Positions 8,276 to 17,088 of a DNA stretch of 64,000 nucleotides are shown here, piece after piece; position 1 is the first letter of the stretch, and each line of letters opens with the position of its first letter. Source of the DNA: JBBRHQ01 sp963840235 (GTDB lineage Bacteria; Actinomycetota; Thermoleophilia; Solirubrobacterales; 70-9); assembly GCA_963840235.1 (NCBI GenBank), contig CAWIYC010000005.1:186001-250000 (forward strand), given 5' to 3'. A program made the translations under genes and the position numbers. The notes beneath the pieces are model-generated. The model did not search any database, had not been told where the DNA came from, and saw only the letters and a program-made list of their open reading frames with translations.

Positions 8276-10024
8276 TTAGCGACAGGCCCGCAACCGCAGG
8301 TCGCGGGTGAGGCGACGGCCGTCGAGCAGGGTCAGGCGCATGCGCACGGTCGAGCGCCGGCGCTCGCGCAGGCGCCCGAACGGGACCTTGCGCAGGAACG
8401 GCCGCTTCCTGTCGGCGCCGGCGCCCTCGCCGTTGACGAACAGCTCGGTCTCGCGAAGCAGGCCCACGTCGGGGCCCCGCGGGGCGAGCTTGACCGGCGC
8501 CACCAGGCAGCCACTGCCCTTCTTCCGCGACGCCTCCGGCCTCAGGTCCAGCTGCGGCAGGGCCCGGCAACCGGCGCCGGCGCAGCCCCGCAGCGACCTC
8601 AGCCGTTTCGCCAGGGCGCTCCTCGCATCGGCGTAGTCGGGGTCGGCGTGGAGGCTCTGGAGCTCGTAGGGATCGCTGTAGAGGTCGTACATCTCGGTCG
8701 CCCCGGCGCTGGCGCTGCCGAAGTGCTCGGCGTAGAGGTAGCGGCGGGTGCGGACCCCGCGGTAGGTGTTGGTCTCGATCAGCAGCTCGCGGCCGCGCTC
8801 GCGGCCCGGATTCGCTGCGAAGGGCTGGAGCGCGCGCCCGTCGACGAGACGTGATGCCCGGGCGCCCGTCGCTTCGAGGATGGTCGGGGCCAGGTCTGCG
8901 TTGGTCGCCATCTCCCCCACCCTGGCGCCGGCCGGGAAGCCAGGGCCGCGGATCAGAAGCGGCAGGTGGATCGACTCCTCGTAGAGCTTCACCTTGCCGT
9001 TGCGGATCCGGTGCTCGCCGGCGAAGAAGCCGTTGTCGGAGGTGTAGAGGATCAGGGTGTTGCTGAGCTCGCCCGATGCCTTGAGCGCGTCCACCAGCCG
9101 GGCCACGCCCTCGTCTATGCCCAGCAGCGACTCGATCCGGCAGCGGTACTCGCGACGGGCGGTGTTGATCTCGGCCGCCGTCATCAGCGGCTGGTTGCGG
9201 ATCATCGCCGGCTTGTCGGAGACGTCGGCCTCGTTGAAGTTGGGTGGGATCGGCAGCGGCTCGGAGTCGAAGGCGTTGGCGTGGCGCGGGGCCGGCTTGG
9301 CCGTGCTGTTGCAGTTGGCCGGTGCCTGTGGATTGGGGTTCGGCCCGCCCCCGTGCGGCGCCAGGTAGGCGAGCCAGAGGAAGAACGGCTGGCCGGGCGC
9401 GCGGCGGTCGATGAAGTCAACCGCCTTGGCCGTGAACACGTCGCTGTTGTAGTCGGCCTCGCTGCTGCCATAGGGGACCAGGGTCCCGTTCTCGTTCATC
9501 TCCCAGTCGTAGTAGTCATAGGTCTTGGTCGTCCCGTGCCACTCGCTGTAGCCGGGCGGCACCAGCGGCGGGTTGTCGGTCCGGTGGGCCTCGTAGCCGT
9601 TGAGGTACTTGCCGATGAGGCCGGTGTAGTAGCCGGAGCGCTGGAGCCAGACCGGGAGCGTGTTGGTCGAGTCGAGCTTGTCGAAGCCGCCGATCGGCGG
9701 CTGGTTGCCGAGGACGCCGTGGTTGTGCGCGTACTGGCCGGTGAGCAGGGTCGAGCGCGAGGGGCAGCAGAGCGAGTAGTTGTCAAAGAACTGCTCAAAG
9801 GTCGCACCGCGCTCGCCGAGCCTGGCCTCGGTCTGGGGCATGAACCGCATCGAGTCGAGCGTCTGGTCGTCGCTCATGACGACGAGGACGTTCGGGCGTT
9901 TGTCCGCCGCCGAGGCTGGCCCCGGTCCCGTCCAGACCAGCCCGATTACAAGCGCTCCAAAGGCAAGCGCCGCGAGGCAGGCAAGATGCGACGATCTTCT
10001 GCGCGCTGCACCCTCGTTCTGCAT
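8276..10024 (-). CDS. Secreted type I sulfatase (N-acetylglucosamine-6-sulfatase-like)
   Basis: The 582-residue protein starts with a signal peptide (about residues 1-40). The alkaline-phosphatase-like sulfatase fold begins RPNVLVVMSDDQ, where the paired aspartates bind calcium. CCPSRSTLLTGQ carries the sulfatase motif C-x-P-x-R at residues 86-90; Cys86 should be oxidised to formylglycine. Overall it resembles glucosamine-6-sulfatases. ATG 10024 was chosen because GAGGGG lies just upstream and it places the signal peptide at the N terminus; the frame remains open for 27 codons before it. The GH3 gene follows after about 100 bp, and together they could degrade sulfated aminosugar polymers (inference). 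Confidence 0.9.
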   Translation of the reverse strand: MQNEGAARRRSSHLACLAALAFGALVIGLVWTGPGPASAADKRPNVLVVMSDDQTLDSMRFMPQTEARLGERGATFEQFFDNYSLCCPSRSTLLTGQYAHNHGVLGNQPPIGGFDKLDSTNTLPVWLQRSGYYTGLIGKYLNGYEAHRTDNPPLVPPGYSEWHGTTKTYDYYDWEMNENGTLVPYGSSEADYNSDVFTAKAVDFIDRRAPGQPFFLWLAYLAPHGGGPNPNPQAPANCNSTAKPAPRHANAFDSEPLPIPPNFNEADVSDKPAMIRNQPLMTAAEINTARREYRCRIESLLGIDEGVARLVDALKASGELSNTLILYTSDNGFFAGEHRIRNGKVKLYEESIHLPLLIRGPGFPAGARVGEMATNADLAPTILEATGARASRLVDGRALQPFAANPGRERGRELLIETNTYRGVRTRRYLYAEHFGSASAGATEMYDLYSDPYELQSLHADPDYADARSALAKRLRSLRGCAGAGCRALPQLDLRPEASRKKGSGCLVAPVKLAPRGPDVGLLRETELFVNGEGAGADRKRPFLRKVPFGRLRERRRSTVRMRLTLLDGRRLTRDLRLRACR

Positions 10025-10102
10025 CTTCCCCTCGGTCACTTTCGCGGAATCGGGGTGAGTAAAGCCCTTACCGAGCCTCCCGACAAGGGTCCCCGGGTGT
10101 TC

Positions 10103-10116
10103 CACACCTGGGTGTG
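10103..10116. promoter_or_regulatory. Short inverted repeat in the sulfatase/bioB divergent interval
   Basis: CACACC and GGTGTG form a perfect 6-bp inverted repeat with a 2-bp spacer. It lies between the divergent sulfatase (start 10024) and bioB (start 10259) genes, where an operator for either could sit. No known repressor site was matched. Confidence 0.3.
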
Positions 10117-10258
10117 TGCCTGAAGCGCCGCAATTTCACGGCCCCCGTCGAGGTCCGGGCTCCCGAGGCCATGGCCGGCCGGGTGGTGCCGGGGCGTTGC
10201 GGAGCCGTCCGCGACGCCTCCTAGCCTGGGCGGACTCCACCCCAGGGAAGGAACCTGC

Positions 10259-11425
10259 ATGCCACCGCTTATCAGCTTCGAAGAGGCGCTCGAGCTTGGC
10301 GAGCTCTGCGATCACGAGGAGATCGGCGACCTCGTCGAGCGGGCCTGGAAGGTGCGCCGGGAGAACTTCGGCGACTCGACCGACATGTGCTCCCTGGTCA
10401 ACGCCAAGTCCGGCGGTTGTGCTGAGGACTGCGGCTTCTGCGCCCAGTCGCGCTACGCCGAGGCCGACACGCCGATGCACGCGATGATGGAGCCGGAGCA
10501 GATCCTCGAGCACGCAAGGGCGGCCGAGGCCGCCGGCGCCCACCGCTTCTGCATGGTCACCCAGGGCCAGGGGCTCTCGAAGCGCGACTTCGCCAAGATC
10601 ATTGAAGGCGCCAAGCTCGTCTCCGAGCACACCAATCTCAAGCGCTGCGCCTCTATCGGCCACATGTCGCCCGAGCGGGCGAAGAGTCTGAGGGAGGCCG
10701 GGATCCAGCGCGTCCACCACAACGTCGAGTCGGCCCGCTCGCACTACCCCGAGGTCTCCACCTCGGTCCGCTACGAGGGCCGGCTGCGAACGATCCGGGC
10801 GGTCAGGGAGGCCGGCCTCGAGACCTGTGTCGGCGGCATCCTCAACCTCGGCGAGAGCAAGCGCCAGCGGGTCGAGATGGCCTTCGAGCTGGCCGAGATC
10901 AACCCGACCTCGGTCCCGATCAACCTGCTCAACCCGCGCCTGGGGACGAAGTTCGGCGAGCGCCCGCTGATGGACCCGTGGGAGGTCGTCAAGTGGGTGG
11001 CGATCTTCCGCCTGATCATCCCCGGGGCGCTGTTCCGGCTCTGCGGCGGCCGGGTCGAGAACCTGGGCGAGCTGCAGCCGCTGGCGGTCAGGGCCGGGCT
11101 CAACGGGGTGATGATGGGCAACTTCCTCACCACCCTGGGCGCCGAGCCCTCCGACGACCGGGCGATGTTCGCCGAGCAGGGGCTGAACGTCGCCCGCCAG
11201 TCCGACAACGGCGCCAATCCGCGCCCCGACAACCGCCAAGGCTGGCTCGAGGGCCCGACTCCGGCGACCCCGATGGAGGAGCTGATCGACCACCAGGACG
11301 AGGCCAACTTCTGGGATCCCTCGACACAGCTGCGGGTGATCCGGAAGACGCGCAAGCCGCCGCCCTACCCCGGGGCAGGGCGGCGCCAGGGTGAGGAAAG
11401 CGGAGCCGAGGAAGCGGCGGCCTGA
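10259..11425 (+). CDS. bioB: Biotin synthase
   Basis: A radical-SAM enzyme that inserts sulfur into dethiobiotin, the last step of biotin synthesis. The SAM cluster motif C-x3-C-x2-C is clear in GGCAEDCGFCAQS (about residues 53-65). HHNVES and later LNPRLGTKF and FRLCGGRVEN are typical BioB segments around the second cluster. At 388 residues it is longer than usual because of an Arg/Glu/Ala-rich C-terminal tail after about 365. A GGGAAGG site precedes ATG 10259. It is the first gene of bioB-bioF-bioD. Confidence 0.96.
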   Translation: MPPLISFEEALELGELCDHEEIGDLVERAWKVRRENFGDSTDMCSLVNAKSGGCAEDCGFCAQSRYAEADTPMHAMMEPEQILEHARAAEAAGAHRFCMVTQGQGLSKRDFAKIIEGAKLVSEHTNLKRCASIGHMSPERAKSLREAGIQRVHHNVESARSHYPEVSTSVRYEGRLRTIRAVREAGLETCVGGILNLGESKRQRVEMAFELAEINPTSVPINLLNPRLGTKFGERPLMDPWEVVKWVAIFRLIIPGALFRLCGGRVENLGELQPLAVRAGLNGVMMGNFLTTLGAEPSDDRAMFAEQGLNVARQSDNGANPRPDNRQGWLEGPTPATPMEELIDHQDEANFWDPSTQLRVIRKTRKPPPYPGAGRRQGEESGAEEAAA

Positions 11426-11429
11426 GGCC

Positions 11430-12656
11430 GTGACCGACATCGCCGACCGCCTCGAGGAGCTCCGCGCCAGGGGCCTTGATCGGCGGCTTCGGCTGATCAG
11501 CGGCCCGCAGGGACCGCGGGTGCTGCTGGACGGGCGCCCGGTGCTGCTGATGTGCTCCAACAACTACCTCGGCCTCGCCGACCATCCCCGGGTGCGCCAG
11601 GCCGCGGCCGAAGCGGCGATGCGCTGGGGCGCGGGTGCGGGCGCTTCGCGGTTGATATCGGGGAACATGAAGCCCCACCGCCAGCTCGAGCAGCGCCTTG
11701 CCGCTTTCAAGGGGCGCGAGGCGGCCCTGCTGTTCGGCTCCGGCTACCTGGCCAATACCGGCGCGATCGCGGCGCTCGCCCGCAAGGGCGAGGTCGTCTT
11801 CTCCGACGAGCTCAACCACGCCAGCATCGTCGACGGCTGCCGCCTCTCGCGGGCGGAGACCTGCGTCTTCCGCCACGGCGACCTCGAGCATCTGGCCTGG
11901 GGCCTGCGCCAGGCCAAGGGTCGCGGCTCGCTGATCGTCACCGACGGGGTCTTCTCGATGGACGGTGACCTGGCGCCGCTGGAGGCGCTGGTCGAGCTCG
12001 CCCGCAGGCACGACTGCAGGCTGATGGTCGACGAGGCCCACGCCACCGGCGCCATCGGCCCCGGAGGGAGGGGGTCGGCCGCGGCCGCCGGGCTCACCGA
12101 CGAGGTCGACCTGATCGTCGGCACCCTGGGCAAGGCGCTGGGCGGCTACGGCGCCTACGTCTGCGGTGATCGCGAGATCGTCGAGTACCTGATCAACACG
12201 GCGCGGCCGTTCATCTTCTCGACCGCGCCTCCCCCGCCGACGGTGGCGGCGGCGATGGCGGCGCTGGAGCTGCTCGAGTCCCACCCCCACCGGGTGGCGC
12301 GACTTCAGTCGAACTCGGCGGCCTTGCGCGACGAACTGGCGAGCGAAGGCATCGAGGTCGGCGGCGAGAGCCAGATCGTCCCGATCGTCGTCGGCGACGC
12401 GGCACGGACGATGGAGCTGTGTGAGCGGGCGCTCGAGCACGGGATCTTCGCCCAGGGGATCCGTCCGCCAACGGTCCCGGAGGGCTCCTCCAGGCTGAGG
12501 CTGACGGTGATGGCGAGCCATCGCGACGGCGAGCTGCGGCGCGCGGCCCGCCAGATCGCGACCTGCGCCCGGGAGATGGGCATCGATCTGGCGGCCACGG
12601 GCGCCGCGGCCAGGTCCGAGGGTGGCGAGCGCCCCGGCCTCGCCGAAGCCGCCTAG
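11430..12656 (+). CDS. bioF: 8-amino-7-oxononanoate synthase
   Basis: A PLP-dependent alpha-oxoamine synthase that condenses pimeloyl thioester with alanine. Visible motifs are CSNNYLGLADHP near the N terminus, GSGYLANTGAI, the PLP-contact DEAHATGAIGPGGRG, and the lysine loop GTLGKALGGYGAYV with the Schiff-base lysine. GTG 11430, 4 nt after the bioB stop, is preferred. An in-frame GTG at 11391 would overlap bioB by 35 bp and add 13 basic residues. At about 408 residues it is a little longer than E. coli BioF owing to an Ala-rich tail. bioD follows directly. Confidence 0.94.
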   Translation: MTDIADRLEELRARGLDRRLRLISGPQGPRVLLDGRPVLLMCSNNYLGLADHPRVRQAAAEAAMRWGAGAGASRLISGNMKPHRQLEQRLAAFKGREAALLFGSGYLANTGAIAALARKGEVVFSDELNHASIVDGCRLSRAETCVFRHGDLEHLAWGLRQAKGRGSLIVTDGVFSMDGDLAPLEALVELARRHDCRLMVDEAHATGAIGPGGRGSAAAAGLTDEVDLIVGTLGKALGGYGAYVCGDREIVEYLINTARPFIFSTAPPPPTVAAAMAALELLESHPHRVARLQSNSAALRDELASEGIEVGGESQIVPIVVGDAARTMELCERALEHGIFAQGIRPPTVPEGSSRLRLTVMASHRDGELRRAARQIATCAREMGIDLAATGAAARSEGGERPGLAEAA

Positions 12657-13328
12657 TTGCGGGGGATCTTCGTCAGCGGCACCGGCACCGGGGTCGGCAA
12701 GACGGTCGTTGCGGCGGTGATCGCCCGCGCCCTGGCCGCCGAGGGAGAGCCGGTGGCCGTGTTCAAGCCGGCCCTGACCGGACTTCGGGAGCCGGGGGAG
12801 GCCGACCACGAGATCCTGCGCCGGGCCTCCGGGTCCGGGCAGGGCCTGGAGGAGATCGCCCCCTACCGCTTCGAGCCCCCGCTCTCGCCCCACCTTGCCG
12901 CGCAGCTGGCCGGGGTCGCGATCGAGCCGGCGGCGCTGGTCGCGGCCGCGCGGGCGGCGGGGGAGGGAGCCGGCGCGCTCGTCTGCGAGGGCGTCGGGGG
13001 GCTGCTGGTGCCGCTGACGCCCGGCTACCTGGTGCGGGACTTCGCCCGCGAGCTCGAGCTGCCGCTGGTGATCGCCGCCCCGCCCGGGCTGGGCACCATC
13101 AACCACACCCTGTTGACGGTGGAGGCCGCGCGCGCGGTCGGGCTCGAGGTCTGCTGCGTCGTGCTCACGCCCTGGCCGCGCCGGCCCGCTGAGATCGAGT
13201 GCTCCAACCGGGAGACGATCGAGAGCCTGGCCCGGACCAGGGTGGCGGTGCTGGAGGAGATCGACCTCGACCATCCCGCCGGCTGGCCGCCGATCCCGGA
13301 AGCGGTCGCGGAGCGGCTCAGGCGCTGA
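12657..13328 (+). CDS. bioD: ATP-dependent dethiobiotin synthetase
   Basis: A P-loop enzyme that closes the ureido ring of biotin using CO2 and ATP. The N terminus carries GTGTGVGKT (residues 8-16), and VFKPALTGL and CEGVGGLLVPL are family motifs. The length of 223 residues is normal. The start is TTG at 12657, immediately after the bioF stop, so translation is probably coupled. Its last 11 bp overlap the 3' end of the opposing transporter gene. This completes bioB-bioF-bioD; bioA lies separately at 15733. Confidence 0.94.
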   Translation: MRGIFVSGTGTGVGKTVVAAVIARALAAEGEPVAVFKPALTGLREPGEADHEILRRASGSGQGLEEIAPYRFEPPLSPHLAAQLAGVAIEPAALVAAARAAGEGAGALVCEGVGGLLVPLTPGYLVRDFARELELPLVIAAPPGLGTINHTLLTVEAARAVGLEVCCVVLTPWPRRPAEIECSNRETIESLARTRVAVLEEIDLDHPAGWPPIPEAVAERLRR

Positions 13329-14925
13329 GCGCCTCGCGGGCCGCGACCTCGGAGCCACCCGGGTTGACCGGGGCCTCGGCGGCCTCGAGGGTCACCGGGC
13401 GACGCTTGGAGCGGATCGCGGCCACCCCGATCACGGCGCCGAGCAGGGTGACGACGGCGCAGACCCCCATCGCGTGGCTGAGCGCGTAGACGAAGGCATC
13501 CTGGGCCGCGGCGCCTGCCTCCCTGGCCTGCGCCGGCGAGAGCCCGGCGAGCGCCTGTCCGGAGGCACCGCTGCCGAGGCCCTCGGCGATCGCGTCGCGC
13601 TGGCCCGCCGGAATCCCCGAGCCGGCCAGGAGGGTGCCGAGCCGCTCGGAGGAGAGGCTCTGGAAGATGGCGCCGGTGACGGCGACGCCGAGGCTGCCAC
13701 CGACCATGCGGAACATCGACAGAACCCCGGAGGCGATCCCGGCCTTCTCCACCGGCACCGCGTTCATCGCCGCGCTCGTCATCGGCGACATCGTCATCGC
13801 GATCCCGACGCCGAGGAGCATGAATCCGGGGAGCAGGTCGAGATAGGTGGAATCGGTCGCGATCCCGGTGAAGCTGGCAAGCGAGCCGGTCAGCAGCAGC
13901 AGCCCGCCGCCGATCAACCAGCGGGGGCCATAACGGTCGGCGAGCCGGCCGGCGAAGGGGGCGACGATGACGATCATCAAGGTCGAGGGCAGGAAGCGGA
14001 CGCCCGCCTCGAGCGGGCTGTAGCCGAGGATGTTCTGCATGTAGAGGGCGAGGAAGAAGAAGACGCCGAGCATGCCGAAGGAGATGATCAGCGCGACCAC
14101 CACCGCGCCGAGGAAGTTGCGGTCCGCTAGCAGCTTGAACTCGACCATCGGCGCCGGGACGCGCAGCTCGACCGCGACGAAGGCGGCTAGAAAGACGACA
14201 AAGCCGGCCAGCAGGGCGACGATCTCGGTCGAGCCCCAGCCCCAGCTGTTGCCCTCGACCAGGGCCAGGATCAGCGCGGTCAGCGACGCCGTCAGGGTGG
14301 CGACGCCGAGGTAGTCCACCTCGCGACCGACGCTCCAGTCGCGGGACTCACGGACAGCGAACAGCGCCGCCAGAACAGCCCCGGCAGCGACCGGGATGTT
14401 GAGGTAGAAGATCGCGCGCCAGGAGACGTGCTCGGTGAGGAAGCCGCCGAGCACCGGCCCGACCGCCAGCGCTAGGGCCGAGACGCCGGCCCAGGTGCCC
14501 ATCGCCTTGCCCCGCTCGTGCGGCGGGAAGGCGTCGGTGATGATCGAGAGCGTCGCCGGCATCATCAGCGCCGCGCCGGCGCCCTGCACGACCCGGCTGA
14601 GGACGAGCGAGGTGGCGTCGGCGGCCAGACCGGCGGTGGCCGAGGAGAGGGCAAAGATGACTACCCCGAAGAGGAACATCCGCCGGCGGCCGAAGATGTC
14701 CCCGAGCCGGCCTCCCGTGGCGAGGAGGACGGCGAAGGAGAGGGTGTAGCCGTTGATCGTCCACTCGAGGCCGGAGATCGAGGCGCCGAGGTCACGCTGG
14801 ATAGAGGGCAGGGCGACGTTGACGACGGTGTTGTCGAGCATGATCATGAACAGCGCGAAGCACATCGCCGCCAGCGTCCACCACTTGCGGTTTTCGTCGG
14901 TGATCAGGTGGCGGTAGCGGGTCAT
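13318..14925 (-). CDS. MFS drug exporter of the DHA2 (EmrB/QacA) type
   Basis: The 535-residue protein has about 14 hydrophobic helices. It carries the DHA2 signatures LDNTVVNVALPSI in helix 1 and GGRLGDIFGRRRMF in the loop between helices 2 and 3, plus VGPVLGGFL (motif C of antiporters) in helix 5. Such proteins export drugs or other toxic organics in exchange for protons. It overlaps the upstream MarR gene by 1 nt (ATGA), so the pair is a co-translated operon. The regulator's palindromic site lies just upstream at 15460-15487. Substrate unknown. Confidence 0.93.
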   Translation of the reverse strand: MTRYRHLITDENRKWWTLAAMCFALFMIMLDNTVVNVALPSIQRDLGASISGLEWTINGYTLSFAVLLATGGRLGDIFGRRRMFLFGVVIFALSSATAGLAADATSLVLSRVVQGAGAALMMPATLSIITDAFPPHERGKAMGTWAGVSALALAVGPVLGGFLTEHVSWRAIFYLNIPVAAGAVLAALFAVRESRDWSVGREVDYLGVATLTASLTALILALVEGNSWGWGSTEIVALLAGFVVFLAAFVAVELRVPAPMVEFKLLADRNFLGAVVVALIISFGMLGVFFFLALYMQNILGYSPLEAGVRFLPSTLMIVIVAPFAGRLADRYGPRWLIGGGLLLLTGSLASFTGIATDSTYLDLLPGFMLLGVGIAMTMSPMTSAAMNAVPVEKAGIASGVLSMFRMVGGSLGVAVTGAIFQSLSSERLGTLLAGSGIPAGQRDAIAEGLGSGASGQALAGLSPAQAREAGAAAQDAFVYALSHAMGVCAVVTLLGAVIGVAAIRSKRRPVTLEAAEAPVNPGGSEVAAREALSA

Positions 14926-15455
14926 CAGCTCTCGAACTCCTTCAGCTTGCGGTAGGTCAGCGCAAGCTCGTCGCGCTCCAACAGCTGATCCAGGGCGGAG
15001 TCGAGCTTGCGGCGCTCGGCCGCGGTGAGGCTCTCGGAGAACTCCCGCAGCCCCTCGAGACGGGCGCTGAGGATGCGACCGACCACCTCCTCGCCGGCCC
15101 CGGTGATCGCGATCCGGCGGACACGGCGATCATCGGGGTCCTCGACGCGGGTGACGTATCCGCCCTCGACGAGGCCGTCCACGGCGCGGCTGGTCGCGCC
15201 CATCGAGAGGCCGATCTGCTCGGCCAGCTCCTTGCCTGGGCAGGCCTCCTCGCCGGCCTCGGGACCGGGCCCGGAGAGGACGAAGAGGGCCTTGCACTGG
15301 GTCAGCGTCAGACCGCTCTCCTCCATCGCCCGCAGCTGGCCGCCGCGGTCGAAGACGAAGAGGTGGCGGAGGAAGGCGCCAAGCCGCAGCGCGGTCTCGT
15401 CGGCACTCCCCTTCCCGCTTGCCTTCTTCACGGCACCTGTCGCAGTTGCTTGCAC
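14925..15455 (-). CDS. MarR-family transcriptional regulator
   Basis: The protein (up to 176 residues) has the MarR winged helix. LAEQIGLSMGATSRAVDGL (about residues 78-96) is the recognition helix region and VEDPDDRRVRRIAIT the wing. It probably represses its own promoter and the exporter gene that overlaps its stop codon. The longest frame begins at GTG 15455, only 5 bp from the palindrome. A GTG at 15431 (residue 9), which has an AGG a few bases before it, is an equally good start and would leave room for an mRNA leader. Confidence 0.92.
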   Translation of the reverse strand: MQATATGAVKKASGKGSADETALRLGAFLRHLFVFDRGGQLRAMEESGLTLTQCKALFVLSGPGPEAGEEACPGKELAEQIGLSMGATSRAVDGLVEGGYVTRVEDPDDRRVRRIAITGAGEEVVGRILSARLEGLREFSESLTAAERRKLDSALDQLLERDELALTYRKLKEFES

Positions 15456-15459
15456 GAGA

Positions 15460-15487
15460 GAAATAGTTGCACAGGCGCAACTATTTC
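15460..15487. promoter_or_regulatory. Probable MarR operator (perfect 11-bp inverted repeat)
   Basis: Arms GAAATAGTTGC (15460-15470) and GCAACTATTTC (15477-15487) are perfect inverted repeats around 6 bp. The site is AT-rich against a GC-rich background and lies directly upstream of the MarR-exporter operon. Arm length and position fit MarR-family operators. Confidence 0.8.
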
Positions 15488-15489
15488 AG

Positions 15490-15505
15490 TGTGACGGCGC
15501 TCACA
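15490..15505. promoter_or_regulatory. CRP-like binding site
   Basis: TGTGA-N6-TCACA is the exact consensus spacing of CRP-family sites. It begins 2 bp beyond the MarR operator. It could serve the MarR operon or, less likely, bioA on the other side. Confidence 0.5.
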
Positions 15506-15513
15506 CGACCCGG

Positions 15514-15553
15514 CCGCCCCGCCGTAGACCCCACCGCCCCGCCGTAGACCCCC
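15514..15553. repeat. 20-bp tandem repeat, two copies
   Basis: Copies at 15514-15533 and 15534-15553 (CCGCCCCGCCGTAGACCCC plus one variable base) differ at one position. They lie between the CRP-like site and a 48-bp palindromic element. Confidence 0.75.
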
Positions 15554-15562
15554 CACCCTGCG

Positions 15563-15610
15563 CCGAGACTTCAATTCGTCACCTCATTGATGACTCAGAT
15601 CACTCTCGCG
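15563..15610 (+). repeat. 48-bp palindromic interspersed element, copy 1
   Basis: Begins CCGAGACTTCAATT and ends CAGATCACTCTCGCG. It aligns without gaps over 48 bp with the copy at 54823-54870 (36 of 48 identical by my count) and shares its ends with the copies at 42276-42324 and 47628-47675. All four are intergenic. In this copy the central palindrome is weak. Confidence 0.7.
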
Positions 15611-15624
15611 CCGGCTGAGGGTTG

Positions 15625-15672
15625 GGGGCTCCGGTGCGTCGGGGCTCCCATGCGTCGGGGCTCCGGTGCGTC
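15625..15672. repeat. 16-bp tandem repeat, three copies
   Basis: Unit GGGGCTCCGGTGCGTC at 15625-15640, 15641-15656 (two changes) and 15657-15672. It lies 60-110 bp upstream of the bioA start, so it may be in the bioA leader. It could also encode nothing. Confidence 0.8.
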
Positions 15673-15732
15673 GCGTCGAACGGGTTTCGAGGGGCGGTTC
15701 CGGCCGGGGCGGGATCTAGGGTCGGCCGGACG

Positions 15733-17088
15733 ATGTCGGCCAACCCGAGCCAGCTCGACCACGGCCATCTCTGGCACCCGTTCACGCAGCAGCGTGAGTG
15801 GTGCGAGCAGGAGCCCCTGATGATCGAGCGGGCCGAGGGCACGACGCTGATCGCGACGGACGGGCGCCGATTCATAGACGGCGTCTCCTCGCTCTGGTGC
15901 AACGTGCACGGTCATCGCCACCCCCGCATCGACCAGGCCCTGCGCGACCAGCTCGAGCGGGTTGCCCACTCGACCATGCTCGGGCTCTCGCACCCTGGCG
16001 CAGCCGAGCTGGCCGCCCGCCTGGTCGGTATCGCCCCCCACGGTCTCAACCGGGTCTTCTACTCGGACTCCGGCTCGACCGCTACCGAGGTGGCGCTGAA
16101 GATGGCCTTCCAGTACTGGCAGCAGCGCGGTGGCCAGCACGTCCGCCGCACCTCCTTCGTCCACCTCCGCGACGCCTATCACGGAGACACGCTCGGCTCC
16201 GTCTCGGTCGGGGGCATCGGCCTCTTCCACGCCGCCTACCGGCCGCTGCTGTTCGACGCCCACGCCGCCGAGCCCGGTGACAGCACCGACCTGGAGCGGA
16301 TCCTCGCCGCCCGCGAGGAGGAGATCGCGGCGGTGATCATCGAGCCCCTGGTCCAGGGCGCCGCCGGGATGCTGGTCCACCCGCCCGGGTACCTGGCCGC
16401 GGTTCGCGAGCTCTGCGACCGCTTCGGCGTGCTCCTGATCTGCGACGAGGTCGCAACCGGCTTCGGCCGCACGGGGACGATGTTCGCCTGCCAGCAGGAG
16501 GGGGTCGAGCCCGACTTCCTCTGCGTCGCCAAGGGACTGACCGGGGGCTACCTGCCGCTGGCGGCAACTCTGACCACGGAGGAGGTCTACGAGGGGTTCC
16601 TCGGCGCCCACGAGGACTTCCGCACCTTCTTCCACGGCCACACCTACACCGGCAACCCGCTGGCCTGCGCCGCCGCGCTGGCGAGTCTCGACGCCTTCGA
16701 GAGCGAGCGCACCCTGGAGCGCCTGCAGCCGAAGATCCGCATCCTCGGCGAGCTGCTGGCGGAGGTGGCGAAGATGCCGGGAGTGGCCGAGGTCCGCGGT
16801 CGCGGCCTGATGGCGGGAATCGACCTCGGCGAGCACGACCCGGCGCTCCGCCTCGGCCACAGGGTCACCCTCGAGGCGCGCGACCGGGGCGCGATCATCC
16901 GCCCGCTGGGCGATGTCGTCGTGCTGATGCCGCCGCTGGCGATCCCCGAGGACGAGCTGCGCCAGCTTGTGGCGATCACCGCCGACTCGATCGAGGCAGC
17001 GCAGCGGCAGGTTCGTCGGGGGAGCACCCTCAGGGAAGCGCCATCTTCCCCGGGTCAGGCGCAGGGGGGGCTGGCCGAGGCCGCCTGA
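15733..17088 (+). CDS. bioA: Adenosylmethionine-8-amino-7-oxononanoate aminotransferase
   Basis: A class III PLP aminotransferase that converts 8-amino-7-oxononanoate to diaminopelargonate. LWHPFTQQREW at the N terminus is a BioA hallmark. SDSGSTATEVALKMA, the PLP-ring aspartate in CDEVATGFGRTG and the Schiff-base lysine in CVAKGLTGGYLPLA are present. Start ATG 15733 gives 451 residues; the frame is open upstream but that stretch is the tandem-repeat region. It is separated from bioBFD by the divergent exporter operon. Its 3' end overlaps the opposing SGNH gene by 59 bp. Confidence 0.95.
   Translation: MSANPSQLDHGHLWHPFTQQREWCEQEPLMIERAEGTTLIATDGRRFIDGVSSLWCNVHGHRHPRIDQALRDQLERVAHSTMLGLSHPGAAELAARLVGIAPHGLNRVFYSDSGSTATEVALKMAFQYWQQRGGQHVRRTSFVHLRDAYHGDTLGSVSVGGIGLFHAAYRPLLFDAHAAEPGDSTDLERILAAREEEIAAVIIEPLVQGAAGMLVHPPGYLAAVRELCDRFGVLLICDEVATGFGRTGTMFACQQEGVEPDFLCVAKGLTGGYLPLAATLTTEEVYEGFLGAHEDFRTFFHGHTYTGNPLACAAALASLDAFESERTLERLQPKIRILGELLAEVAKMPGVAEVRGRGLMAGIDLGEHDPALRLGHRVTLEARDRGAIIRPLGDVVVLMPPLAIPEDELRQLVAITADSIEAAQRQVRRGSTLREAPSSPGQAQGGLAEAA

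Noticed and set aside
11127..13358. A 743-codon minus-strand frame over bioB-bioF-bioD
   Set aside because: It is a shadow of three biotin genes with clear motifs; no recognisable protein.
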